Below, piece after piece: positions 36,454-44,697 of a stretch of 64,000 nucleotides of DNA. The notes under the pieces were generated by a model that ran no database searches, was not told where the DNA came from, and saw only the letters and a program-made list of their open reading frames with translations. The first letter of the stretch is position 1, and every line of letters starts with the position of its first letter. Origin of the DNA: Ascidiaceihabitans sp023955215 (lineage in GTDB: Bacteria > Pseudomonadota > Alphaproteobacteria > Rhodobacterales > Rhodobacteraceae); assembly GCA_943788345.1 (NCBI GenBank), contig CALSPX010000004.1:186001-250000 (forward strand), given 5' to 3'. A program made the position numbers and the translations under genes.

Positions 36454-37110
36454 TGACTGAAGATATTGAATTAAAAGAGGAAAGCCTTTTTGAGGCTCCG
36501 CCCATGGGAGAACAGGAACGCATGGTTGAAGCGATCCTTTTTGCCAGTGCAGAACCTGTGACGGTGCGTGAACTTGAAGCACGTATGCCCCATGGTTGCG
36601 ACGCGGCAGAGGCGATTAGTGCACCTGCGTAAACGCTACGAGGGGCGCGGTGTGAACCTGAGCAAGGTGGGGGATGCATGGACCATGCGCACCTCACCTG
36701 ACCTTGGTTTCCTCATGCAAAAGGAAACGGTTGAGACCCGCAAACTTAGTCGGGCTGCGATCGAGACACTGGCGATTATCGCCTATCACCAACCTGTCAC
36801 GCGCGCAGAAATCGAAGAGATCCGCGGTGTATCTGTGAGCCGCGGAACGGTTGATCAGTTGCTAGAAATGGAATGGATCCGTTTTGGCAGGCGTAAGATG
36901 ACGCCTGGGCGCCCCGTTACATTCGTTGTGACGCAGAACTTCTTAGGTCACTTCGGGCTTGAGACTGCACGCGATCTTCCGGGGCTTAAAGAACTCCGTT
37001 CCGCAGGGCTGTTGGAAAATCGACCTCCACCCGGGACTGTGCCAGGGCCGGGCGATATGGACGACGAAGATGACACGAATGAAGGCCAGTCAGAACTTTT
37101 TGAAGATTGA
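36453..37110 (+). pseudogene. scpB: Segregation and condensation protein B, frame disrupted near 36615
   Basis: Partner of ScpA. From GTG 36453 the frame reads MTEDIELKEESLF and on through VEAILFASAEPVTVRELE, then hits a TAA at about 36630. Removing one A at about 36615 joins GCDAAEA to LVHLRKRYEGRGVNL, and the rest is an intact ScpB winged-helix domain with SRAAIETLAIIAYHQPVTRAEIE and VDQLLEMEWI. Corrected length is about 218 residues with an acidic tail. scpB is normally conserved with scpA, so an error in the sequence is more likely than loss. Confidence 0.85.
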
Positions 37111-37170
37111 TCTGATTCTCGCCATAGTTTCGGTGTATGAGAGTGCATGAAGCAGTTAGGGGAACGACCC

Positions 37171-37353
37171 ATGAATATGAACCACATTATCAATATGATC
37201 ATTCGTCAGATTATGAACCGTGTGATCCGCAAAGGGATCGATAGCGGTATGAACGCCGGATCTAACATGATGTCTAAACGCCGTGGCAAACAACCACCAC
37301 AGGGCGAAATCGACGACTACGGTAACCCAACAGGGCGCGATAACCGCCGCTAA
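37171..37353 (+). CDS. Small Met/Asn-rich basic protein, 60 residues
   Basis: From ATG 37171 (AGGGGAA ten bases upstream) the product begins MNMNHIINMIIRQIMNR and ends in a basic, polar tail with KRRGKQPPQGEIDDYGNP. An amphipathic N-terminal helix is likely. No known domain. It stands 60 bases after scpB on the same strand. Conserved small proteins of this shape occur in Rhodobacteraceae, from memory; function unknown. Confidence 0.65.
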   Translation: MNMNHIINMIIRQIMNRVIRKGIDSGMNAGSNMMSKRRGKQPPQGEIDDYGNPTGRDNRR

Positions 37354-37370
37354 CGGGCAAAATTCAAGCG

Positions 37371-38450
37371 TTATTTGAAGTGCTTAGACAACTTAAGGCC
37401 TTGGCCTTGGTAGTTTGAGGCTATGCTGACGCCGTATAGTTGAGTAGGGGCTTCAGCCATCTTCTCATACACCAAACGCCCAACCACTTGGCCATGTTCT
37501 AAGACGAACGGCGCCTCGTGGCAGCGTACTTCCAACACACCACGTGATCCTGCACCACCAGCGGAATCATGTCCAAATCCAGGGTCAAAGAACCCCGCAT
37601 AGTGCACGCGGAACTCACCAACCATTGCAAGATAGGGTGCCATTTCCGCAGCATAGTCTGGCGGAATGCAAACGGCTTCACGGCTTACCAAGATATAGAA
37701 CGCGCCCGGATCAAGGATGATATGACCATCCGTACTGTGCACTTCTTCCCAATAAGCGGTTGGATCGTAATGACCGATCAGATCCAAATCGATGACACCC
37801 GTATGAGGCTTTGCACGGTATCCCACCAGTGTAGAGCCCGGCAGGTTCAAATCAACGGAAAAGCCCAAGCCGTCATCGATCACGGGATCGCCGTTCACCA
37901 ATGGGATTTCAGCATGAAGGTTAGCCAGTGCCGCATCGTCCAGAACTGCGTGTCCTGTACGGAAGCGAATCTGGTTCAGGCGCATGCCTGGGCGGACCAA
38001 CACAGAAAAGGAGCGTGGGCAGATTTCAGCGTACAACGGTCCAGCATAGCCAGACGGAATACGGTCAAATTCAGTCCCACCATCGGTGATAGTACGGGTC
38101 AGCAGATCAAGGCGACCGGTAGAGCTTTTGGCATTGGCCACAGCGTTCATACCTTCAGGCAGCGTAAGGCTTTCCATCAAAGGCACTACATAAACGCAGC
38201 CTTTTTCCAACACAGCACCATCTGTCAGGTCGACGCGGTGCATTTCAAACTCTTTCAAGCGATCCGTGACCTTAGCACCGTGGCCCGTAAGGAACGAAGC
38301 ACGCACGCGATAGGCAACATTACCCAGACGAAGATCAAGGCTGGCTGGTTGAATTTGCGCATCAATAACCGATGGAGCAGCGTTGATTTGCCCACTTTGG
38401 ATCATTTCGCTGATCTGCTGATTTGGAACGACACCGGTCATAAAATTCAC
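37371..38450 (-). CDS. dcd: dCTP deaminase (double-length form)
   Basis: 2'-deoxycytidine 5'-triphosphate deaminase, source of dUTP. At 359 residues it is about twice E. coli Dcd: the N-terminal half has QPASLDLRLG near residue 32 and the C-terminal half has DPGFGHDSAGGAGS near residue 293. This duplicated-fold form is the usual annotation in alphaproteobacteria. ATG 38450 is used, but a second ATG three codons later is equally possible. Converges with the 60-residue gene. Confidence 0.9.
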   Translation of the reverse strand: MNFMTGVVPNQQISEMIQSGQINAAPSVIDAQIQPASLDLRLGNVAYRVRASFLTGHGAKVTDRLKEFEMHRVDLTDGAVLEKGCVYVVPLMESLTLPEGMNAVANAKSSTGRLDLLTRTITDGGTEFDRIPSGYAGPLYAEICPRSFSVLVRPGMRLNQIRFRTGHAVLDDAALANLHAEIPLVNGDPVIDDGLGFSVDLNLPGSTLVGYRAKPHTGVIDLDLIGHYDPTAYWEEVHSTDGHIILDPGAFYILVSREAVCIPPDYAAEMAPYLAMVGEFRVHYAGFFDPGFGHDSAGGAGSRGVLEVRCHEAPFVLEHGQVVGRLVYEKMAEAPTQLYGVSIASNYQGQGLKLSKHFK

Positions 38451-38512
38451 TCTTGTTTAAACGCCAAACGCCCGCACACCGAAGGTACGGGCGGTTTGTG
38501 CAAGTCTATTAT

Positions 38513-38589
38513 TGGTCGGGCTAGCAGGACTCGAACCTGCGACCTTCCGTCCCCCAGACGGACGCGCTACCAGACTGCGCCATAGCCCG
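38513..38589 (-). tRNA. tRNA-Pro (anticodon GGG)
   Basis: A 77-base cloverleaf on the minus strand: acceptor arm CGGGCTA/TAGCCCG, anticodon stem TCCGT/ACGGA around loop CTGGGGG with anticodon GGG, T arm with GGTTCGAGTCC, discriminator A and an encoded CCA at 38513-38515. Read directly from the sequence. Lies between dcd and merR. Confidence 0.95.
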
Positions 38590-38646
38590 ACTTGAGGGAT
38601 GTCATACGCGATTTGTGGCGTGAGGCAAGGGGGAATTGGCACTTGG

Positions 38647-39816
38647 TTATTCTTTGCGGCCCTGCGTCATGCGATCACGCGCATCGCGCAGTTGCGCCAA
38701 AAGGGGTGCTATAGACGCCGCTTGTGCGGTGCTTAGCGCACTCACCTTTGACAATGCCACCAGCGCACCAGGTGCGGTCTGAATGTCGTGTTCAGCCACT
38801 GCTTGGGGCAGTTCGATAGCCAACGGGGCAGGTGCCTCCGGCTCGGTTGCCTCTACTTCGGGAATTGCAACATCAATGGCTTCTACGGTTGGCTCTTCTT
38901 CTTGCTCAGATGCAGTCGCGACTGCAGACACCACGTCCTCATCCTCTGCTACAGTCGCTTTGGGATTGGCCGGTTGCGGAGTTGATCGGCTTAAGAAGGC
39001 TGGCATGACGGGGAACGGGTCAATGTCGTCTGGCGTAGACGCGTCCTGTTCCAAAGTTGGTTCCGGAGCGTCAGCCGGCGATTCTTCGATTGTTTCAGCC
39101 GATTCGGGTATCGCCGCGACCACAGGTTCGACAGTGATAAGGTCTTCACCCAGCGGCGTTGGTACAACCTCGTCGACCGAGGTTACCTTGACAGGAGCGT
39201 CATTAATCGTTTCGCTTGGTTGCTCTATTTGGCTGTCGAGGGACGAGGATTGTGGGTCCTCATGCACAGGCGCGTCCGCAACGTCGTCAGGTTGTGGTTG
39301 CACCTCGATTTCTTCAGCCGATTCAGAAACCCCGTCGTCAAGCGTTGTGGTTTCAACAGTTTCTTGGATTTCAAATTCAGCCACAGGTTCGGAAGTCTCG
39401 TCTTGTGCCAACGGCTGGTGTTCTACGGTTTCCTCAACTTGAATTTTCGGAACAAGCGGTAGAATTTTTGCTGTTTGTGGTTCGGCTTCGATCGTTTCAA
39501 CGATTTCGGTCATGGCTACCGGCAGATCGTCTTCTGCGCCGTCCACGGCAGGGGAAAGGGCCGACACATGCGCCATCCCTTTTTCGCGTAAAATCTTCTG
39601 AACACCCTTAATTGTAAGGCCATCTTCGTGCAGAAGCTTTTGAATGCCACCCAAAAGTTGCATGTCTGCAGGACGGTAATAGCGACGTCCGCCCGCACGT
39701 TTTACAGGCTTCACTTGTGTGAACTTGCTTTCCCAAAAACGTAGAACGTGCGTTTGCACGCCTAGCCAGTCAGCAACTTCTGAGATGGTACGAAAAGCGT
39801 CCGCAGACTTTGCCAT
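38647..39816 (-). CDS. MerR family transcriptional regulator with long acidic C-terminus
   Basis: A 389-residue protein. The N-terminal MerR winged helix (residues 8-80) is clear: ISEVADWLGVQTHVLRFWES and GGRRYYRPADMQ. The remaining 300 residues are dominated by Glu, Pro, Val, Ala and Ser with hardly any ordered pattern, ending in a short helix with AQLRDARDRM. This is the usual neighbour of ihfA in the group. No effector-binding cysteines or domain. It probably controls nearby genes; targets unknown. Confidence 0.88.
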   Translation of the reverse strand: MAKSADAFRTISEVADWLGVQTHVLRFWESKFTQVKPVKRAGGRRYYRPADMQLLGGIQKLLHEDGLTIKGVQKILREKGMAHVSALSPAVDGAEDDLPVAMTEIVETIEAEPQTAKILPLVPKIQVEETVEHQPLAQDETSEPVAEFEIQETVETTTLDDGVSESAEEIEVQPQPDDVADAPVHEDPQSSSLDSQIEQPSETINDAPVKVTSVDEVVPTPLGEDLITVEPVVAAIPESAETIEESPADAPEPTLEQDASTPDDIDPFPVMPAFLSRSTPQPANPKATVAEDEDVVSAVATASEQEEEPTVEAIDVAIPEVEATEPEAPAPLAIELPQAVAEHDIQTAPGALVALSKVSALSTAQAASIAPLLAQLRDARDRMTQGRKE

Positions 39817-39820
39817 AAGA

Positions 39821-40123
39821 TTAAGACTTGTTGCCTAAAGCAACGCGATCTTTCATCAAATGTGACGGACGGAATGTAAGGACACGGCGCGGATTAATTG
39901 GCACTTCTTCGCCAGTTTTTGGATTGCGACCAACACGCGCTGATTTGCTGCGTACTGAAAACGTACCAAAGGAAGAAATTTTAACCTGCTCACCTTTTAC
40001 CAAAGCATCCGAGATATGATCCAAGACGCTTTCTACCAATTGCGCACTTTCGTTACGTGATAAACCAACTTCGCGAAAAACAGCTTCGCTAAGATCCATA
40101 CGTGTCAGTGTGTTATCAGTCAT
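39821..40123 (-). CDS. ihfA: Integration host factor alpha subunit
   Basis: DNA-bending protein of the HU/IHF family, 100 residues. Contains GLSRNESAQLVESVLDHI, ISSFGTFSVRSKSARVGRNP and PINPRRVLTFRPS, matching IhfA. Precedes merR by four bases. Lies at the end of the DUF177-rpmF-plsX-fabH block, as in relatives. Confidence 0.95.
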   Translation of the reverse strand: MTDNTLTRMDLSEAVFREVGLSRNESAQLVESVLDHISDALVKGEQVKISSFGTFSVRSKSARVGRNPKTGEEVPINPRRVLTFRPSHLMKDRVALGNKS

Positions 40124-40229
40124 GTTGTTCCCCTATTTGCGATCACAATAGGGCGAGGAGAAATTCCGAGTCAATATCAATGCCTTGCCGATGGTAGTTT
40201 CAGCGTTGGATTGATACAAAAATGGTGGG

Positions 40230-41201
40230 TTACCAGCGTAAAACCACCGCACCCCAGGCCAAACCACCGCCGATTGCCTCTGTCACCAGCAAATCACCTT
40301 GTTTGATTTGGCCGTTTTGGGCACCAACAGACATTGCAAGCGGGATCGAGGCGGCAGAAGTGTTGCCGTGATCCTGAACTGTCACGATCACATTCTCCAT
40401 CGGCACACCCATTTTCTTGGCTGTTCCTTGAATAATACGGATATTGGCCTGATGCGGAACGATCCAGTCAACGTCATCTGTGGTCACGTTTGCACGTTCC
40501 ATCGCTGTTGTCGCTGTGGCTGCCAATTTGCCAACCGCATGGCGGAACACTTGGTTGCCCTGCATACGCAAGTAACCAGACGTGCCTGTGCTAACACCAC
40601 CGTCAACATACAGCAGATCACGGTGTGTTCCGTCTGAATTAAGGTCCGTTGATAGAATGCCGCGATCGTTGCTGTCGCCTGTGCCTTCTTCGGCCTCCAA
40701 GATGAGCGCACCAGCGCCATCACCGAATAACACACAGGTGCCGCGATCGGTCCAGTCCATGATGCGGCTGAATGTTTCCGCGCCAATCACCAATACGCGT
40801 TTCGCCTGACCCGAAAGGATCAAAGCATTCGCATTGCTAAGGGCAAAGACGAAACCGGCACAAACGGCTTGGATATCAAATGCAAAGCCCTTGGTCATAC
40901 CAAGGTTGGCTTGAACCATCGTTGCAGCTGAAGGGAAGGTGAGGTCGGCAGTTGAGGTTGCCAAAACAATGGCATCCACGTCATCTGCAGTCATTCCAGC
41001 ATTGGCCAGCGCCGCTTGGGCCGCTTTGGTTGCCAACATGGATGTTGTTTCACCTTCGGCCGCGAAATGGCGACGTTCGATGCCGGAACGCGATTTGATC
41101 CATTCATCCGTTGTATCTAGGGTCTTCTCAAATTCAGCATTTGGAACAATACGTTCCGGTAGGTAATGCCCAACCCCTTTTACAACAGCGCGCAATGTCA
41201 T
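40230..41201 (-). CDS. fabH: 3-oxoacyl-ACP synthase III
   Basis: Initiating condensing enzyme of fatty acid synthesis, 323 residues. Active-site Cys in AVCAGFVFALS near residue 112, His in VPHQANIRI near residue 245 and Asn in DHGNTSAAS near residue 275, the Cys-His-Asn triad. ATG overlaps the plsX stop as ATGA. Confidence 0.96.
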   Translation of the reverse strand: MTLRAVVKGVGHYLPERIVPNAEFEKTLDTTDEWIKSRSGIERRHFAAEGETTSMLATKAAQAALANAGMTADDVDAIVLATSTADLTFPSAATMVQANLGMTKGFAFDIQAVCAGFVFALSNANALILSGQAKRVLVIGAETFSRIMDWTDRGTCVLFGDGAGALILEAEEGTGDSNDRGILSTDLNSDGTHRDLLYVDGGVSTGTSGYLRMQGNQVFRHAVGKLAATATTAMERANVTTDDVDWIVPHQANIRIIQGTAKKMGVPMENVIVTVQDHGNTSAASIPLAMSVGAQNGQIKQGDLLVTEAIGGGLAWGAVVLRW

Positions 41202-42280
41202 GCGTCTTGATCCTTTGGTTCGGTGGGCAAAACAGCGGCCACGCGGGCGGCCAGCTTGCCAGTAAATCCATTTTCGGCCAACTGTGCGGCCAATTGCAGC
41301 GCTGCAGCAACGCCAGTTGCGTCTGCAGAACCATGCGATTTCACGACCATACCGTTCAAGCCCAAAAACACACCACCATTTACACGGCGTGGATCGATAC
41401 GGCGCTTCAAACGCTGCATAGAAGTGAAGGCGAACAAGTAAGCAAGGCGTGACATCGGAGTGTTTTTGAAGGCTTTGCGAAGCAAATCACCAATCAAACC
41501 AGCGGTACCTTCACCAGTCTTGATCGCAATGTTACCGGTGAAACCATCCGTCACAATAACATCGGCAATATCACCGGGAATGTCGCCACCCTCAACAAAG
41601 CCAACAAACTCAAAGTTGGCTTGTTCCGCTTGGGCTGCGATCAATTCATAGGCTTCGTGCAGTTCAGGACGGCCCTTGTGCTCTTCGGTGCCCACATTCA
41701 GCAGGCCGATACGGGGTCGGGGCAGGTCCATGCCGTTGCGGGCATAGGATGCGCCCATCAACGCGTAACGCATCAGATCATCAGCATCTGCGCGAATATC
41801 TGCGCCGACGTCCAACATGACGTTAAAACCTTGAGGATTAGAAGATGGCCAAAGCACCGCAATTGCAGGACGATTAACCCCTGGCAGCTTGCGCAGGCGT
41901 ATCATCGATACAGCCATCAACGCACCAGTGTTACCGCAGCTAACAGCAACACTCGCATCACCCGAACGCACAGTTTCTACAGTGGCCCACATGGATGTTT
42001 TCTTGCCGTGACGAACAACTTGGCTAGGCTTGTCTTCCATAGAAACAACTTCAGCCGCATCACGAATAGTGACACGGCCGTTAAGTTGCTTACGTCGCAA
42101 GACAAGAGCCTCAAGCGTGGCTTGAGGCCCATGTAGGATAATATCGACGTCCTTGCGGCGTTTGGCAAAAGCGGCACATCCAGCAACAATTGCTGAAGGG
42201 CCACTGTCACCACCCATTGCATCCACCGCAATTACGGTGTTCTGGCGTTTCGCGTCTGTCTGATCGGTCGTTGCCGTCAT
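41198..42280 (-). CDS. plsX: Phosphate acyltransferase PlsX
   Basis: Makes acyl-phosphate from acyl-ACP for phospholipid synthesis. 360 residues, with VIAVDAMGGDSGPSAIV near the N-terminus, SCGNTGALMAVSM near 110 and FVEGGDIPGDIADVIVTDGF near 205. Coupled to fabH and preceded by rpmF, an arrangement linking lipid synthesis and ribosome production. Confidence 0.96.
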   Translation of the reverse strand: MTATTDQTDAKRQNTVIAVDAMGGDSGPSAIVAGCAAFAKRRKDVDIILHGPQATLEALVLRRKQLNGRVTIRDAAEVVSMEDKPSQVVRHGKKTSMWATVETVRSGDASVAVSCGNTGALMAVSMIRLRKLPGVNRPAIAVLWPSSNPQGFNVMLDVGADIRADADDLMRYALMGASYARNGMDLPRPRIGLLNVGTEEHKGRPELHEAYELIAAQAEQANFEFVGFVEGGDIPGDIADVIVTDGFTGNIAIKTGEGTAGLIGDLLRKAFKNTPMSRLAYLFAFTSMQRLKRRIDPRRVNGGVFLGLNGMVVKSHGSADATGVAAALQLAAQLAENGFTGKLAARVAAVLPTEPKDQDA

Positions 42281-42317
42281 GTGCGAATGCCTATCTGCTT
42301 TAGGGCCAAAAGGCGGT

Positions 42318-42524
42318 TTATGCCGCGTCGTCTTCCAGGTCTACTTCTTCAGCCAATGCGACGATCTCGTTGTTGTCGTAGTGACCGCAAGCAGCACAGA
42401 TGTGGTGCGGGCGTTTCAGCTCACCACAGTTGGTGCATTCGTTTGGGTTTGCAGCAACCAGGGAATCGTGCGAGCGACGGTTGTTGCGGCGCGATGTGGA
42501 AACTTTGTTCTGTTGAACAGCCAT
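42318..42524 (-). CDS. rpmF: Ribosomal protein L32
   Basis: 68-residue large-subunit protein. Begins MAVQQNKVSTSRRNNRRSHD, with zinc-type cysteines in CTNCGELKRPHHICAACGHY in the C-terminal half. Sits between DUF177 and plsX as in most proteobacteria; the 197-base gap upstream probably holds no gene. Confidence 0.97.
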   Translation of the reverse strand: MAVQQNKVSTSRRNNRRSHDSLVAANPNECTNCGELKRPHHICAACGHYDNNEIVALAEEVDLEDDAA

Positions 42525-42721
42525 TATAATGGGCCTTTAGATTAAAGGGCGACGCAGTATGCGGAGCCGATGTTGCATAACGTTTGGTTTGGGCGTGACG
42601 TGCGTTTAGGCGGTGTGCCTCAACATGTCCAACCTTTAATACCATGAGGCGCGCAAAATACTGCGAATTGTCTCAGACGCAAGCAGATATTTGAACGTTT
42701 TAGGGCTGTAACTGTTATCTC

Positions 42722-43273
42722 TTATTCATCGTCTGATTTCAACTGGTCTTTCAGCGCTGCCAGACCGGCAAACGGGCGTGCATCTTCGTCGCGCATCGGC
42801 GCTTCGCCTGGTTGTGTGTAGACGGATTCGCCAAGCGTTGCGCCTTCGGCCCGTGGGTACTCTGGCAACGTAAGGCATAAAGATTCGATCATAATCGCTT
42901 CGGGGTCGATCCATGTGCCCAATGGCTCGATGGTTTCGTCCTCCGGCATCTCGATTTCTTCTTCACCAAGATCAGCCATTTCTTTTACGAAAAGGCGCTC
43001 GACGGGTTCATCAATTCGGGTCGTGACCGGTTCAAGGGTGATTGTGCAGGGTTGGATTACTGTCGCACCTATTGTTCCAGTCAAACGCCAGTCTGACTTA
43101 CCCGATGACTGTATCTGGCCTGTGAAACGCAGTTTGCGCAAACCCAGCAGGTCTAATTCCGCCGCGATTGCGTCATTTTGTGCTGGTTCTGGGCGCAAAT
43201 CGAATTTTTTGATCGAGTTATTTGGAAGATCGCTAACGCGATAAGCGAGCTTGGAGGGAAGTGCGACTGACAT
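42722..43273 (-). CDS. DUF177 (YceD) family protein
   Basis: 183-residue protein of the YceD/DUF177 family, linked to 23S rRNA maturation in plants and bacteria. Features: ATVIQPCTITLEPVTTRIDE near residue 75 and a C-terminal PFAGLAALKDQL segment typical of the family. Upstream of rpmF, and divergent from the BamE-like gene. Confidence 0.9.
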   Translation of the reverse strand: MSVALPSKLAYRVSDLPNNSIKKFDLRPEPAQNDAIAAELDLLGLRKLRFTGQIQSSGKSDWRLTGTIGATVIQPCTITLEPVTTRIDEPVERLFVKEMADLGEEEIEMPEDETIEPLGTWIDPEAIMIESLCLTLPEYPRAEGATLGESVYTQPGEAPMRDEDARPFAGLAALKDQLKSDDE

Positions 43274-43361
43274 GATTCATGCTTTCGTTTCTTGAAACAG
43301 GGACGTTCCTTTGGTACGCGGGATAAAAGCCGTAACGATTAAGAGCAAGAGGGCAGACAAA

Positions 43362-43805
43362 ATGCAGATCAAATCCTATCTTAAATGGATCACCACTGGT
43401 GCAGTATGTTTGACCCTTGGGGCCTGTACGCCAACGTTTATCAATCACGGTTATATTCCACCACAAGAAGACCTCGATGCGGTTATTGTTGGCGTAGACA
43501 CACGCGCCTCTGTCGAAGAGACCGTTGGACCACCATCCTCTGGTGGTGTGCTAAATGACGGTGGCTATTATTATGTCCGCAGCCGCAAGCGGACATTTGG
43601 CCCATCTGCGCCCAAAGAAATTGAACGCCAAGTGGTTGCGATCAGCTTTGATAGCGCAGGCGTTGTGAGCAATATTGAACGGTTTGGCCTTGAAGATGGC
43701 AAAGTTGTCCCACTGGCCCGTCGGATTACAGACACTGCAGTGACGGACAAATCCTTGTTGAGGCAGCTGTTTGGCAATATCGGCAAAATTGGCGGCGGCC
43801 TTTAA
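43362..43805 (+). CDS. bamE: BamE/SmpA-type outer membrane assembly lipoprotein
   Basis: A 147-residue lipoprotein. I start at ATG 43362; signal peptide with the lipobox LGAC (Cys22). The BamE-like core has the DTRASVEETVGPPSS turn and YYYVRSRKRTFGP strand. In E. coli BamE stabilises the Bam complex. The family match is by pattern only. Divergent from DUF177. Confidence 0.82.
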   Translation: MQIKSYLKWITTGAVCLTLGACTPTFINHGYIPPQEDLDAVIVGVDTRASVEETVGPPSSGGVLNDGGYYYVRSRKRTFGPSAPKEIERQVVAISFDSAGVVSNIERFGLEDGKVVPLARRITDTAVTDKSLLRQLFGNIGKIGGGL

Positions 43806-43865
43806 GGTTGATATCTCAATACAGCATCCTTGCGTCATGACCTGTGTTGAAACAAGTGACTGTGT

Positions 43866-44615
43866 ATGGAGCATTTGAAAGCCTTTGATGTGATGGCCTT
43901 TTCGAAGGGCCGTTACGCGGTATCCGTCGCAAAATCAGCCCAAGATATTGTCGATGCTCAAGATTTGCGTGGCCTTTGTTTTAATCTCGCGGGCCGCGAC
44001 TCTGATGCGTTTGATCCAAACTGTGCGCATATTCTTATTCGTTCACTCTTAGACAATCGACTGGTCGGGTGCTTTCGAATGCTGCCCGTTACGGGTCGAT
44101 CTGTTCAAAGCAGCTATTCAGCCCAATTTTACGACCTCGAGGCCCTGTCGTCTTTTAGGGGACCAATGATCGAGCTGGGTCGGTTCTGTATCCACCCCGA
44201 TGCACAAGACCCGGATATCATCAGGATCGCCTGGGCGGCTTTGACGGCTTATGTGGATGAATGCCAAATTTCGATGCTGTTTGGATGTACGTCATTCGCT
44301 GGCACCGACACATCTGTGCATCAAGAGGTTTTTGAACTGTTAGGAAAACGTCACGCCGCGCCATCTCGTTGGGCCCCGCAGGTCAAGGCGCGCGACGTCT
44401 TTAATTTCAAACGCGATGGCCGCGCCGAGTTTGACACCAAACAAGCCTTGGCGAGGATGCCACCATTGTTGCGAACCTACCTTTTGATGGGGGGGTGGGT
44501 GAGTGATCATGCGGTTTTCGATCGCGATCTTGAAACGATGCATGTTTTTACAGCCGTCGACATCAACGCCATTCCCCAAGCACGCAAACGCCGTCTTCGT
44601 GCTTTGGTTGGCTAG
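43866..44615 (+). CDS. GNAT-fold N-acyltransferase (OlsB-like)
   Basis: 249-residue protein related to OlsB, which acylates ornithine in ornithine lipid synthesis, and to hemolysin-like acyltransferases. It has RGLCFNL, then IELGRFCIHPDAQD near residue 100 and LFGCTSFAGTD near 140. The usual partner olsA is not adjacent, so the lipid substrate is not certain. A weak hairpin TCGCCC-TTT-GGGCGA follows the stop. Confidence 0.8.
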   Translation: MEHLKAFDVMAFSKGRYAVSVAKSAQDIVDAQDLRGLCFNLAGRDSDAFDPNCAHILIRSLLDNRLVGCFRMLPVTGRSVQSSYSAQFYDLEALSSFRGPMIELGRFCIHPDAQDPDIIRIAWAALTAYVDECQISMLFGCTSFAGTDTSVHQEVFELLGKRHAAPSRWAPQVKARDVFNFKRDGRAEFDTKQALARMPPLLRTYLLMGGWVSDHAVFDRDLETMHVFTAVDINAIPQARKRRLRALVG

Positions 44616-44697
44616 TTTCGCCCTTTGGGCGAGAGTTTATTTGGTAAAATGAAGAGCGGCGATTGACCCTGTCGCGTCGGGCAGGTAGCTGGCAAGC

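Noticed and set aside
36453..37110. Programmed frameshift in scpB, ntrC or ntrY
   Set aside because: No slippery heptamer or stimulatory structure at the junctions, and the same kind of break occurs in unrelated genes.
37569..38585. A 338-codon open frame on the plus strand opposite dcd and tRNA-Pro
   Set aside because: It runs through a tRNA and has the low-complexity composition of an antisense shadow; dcd on the other strand is clearly conserved.
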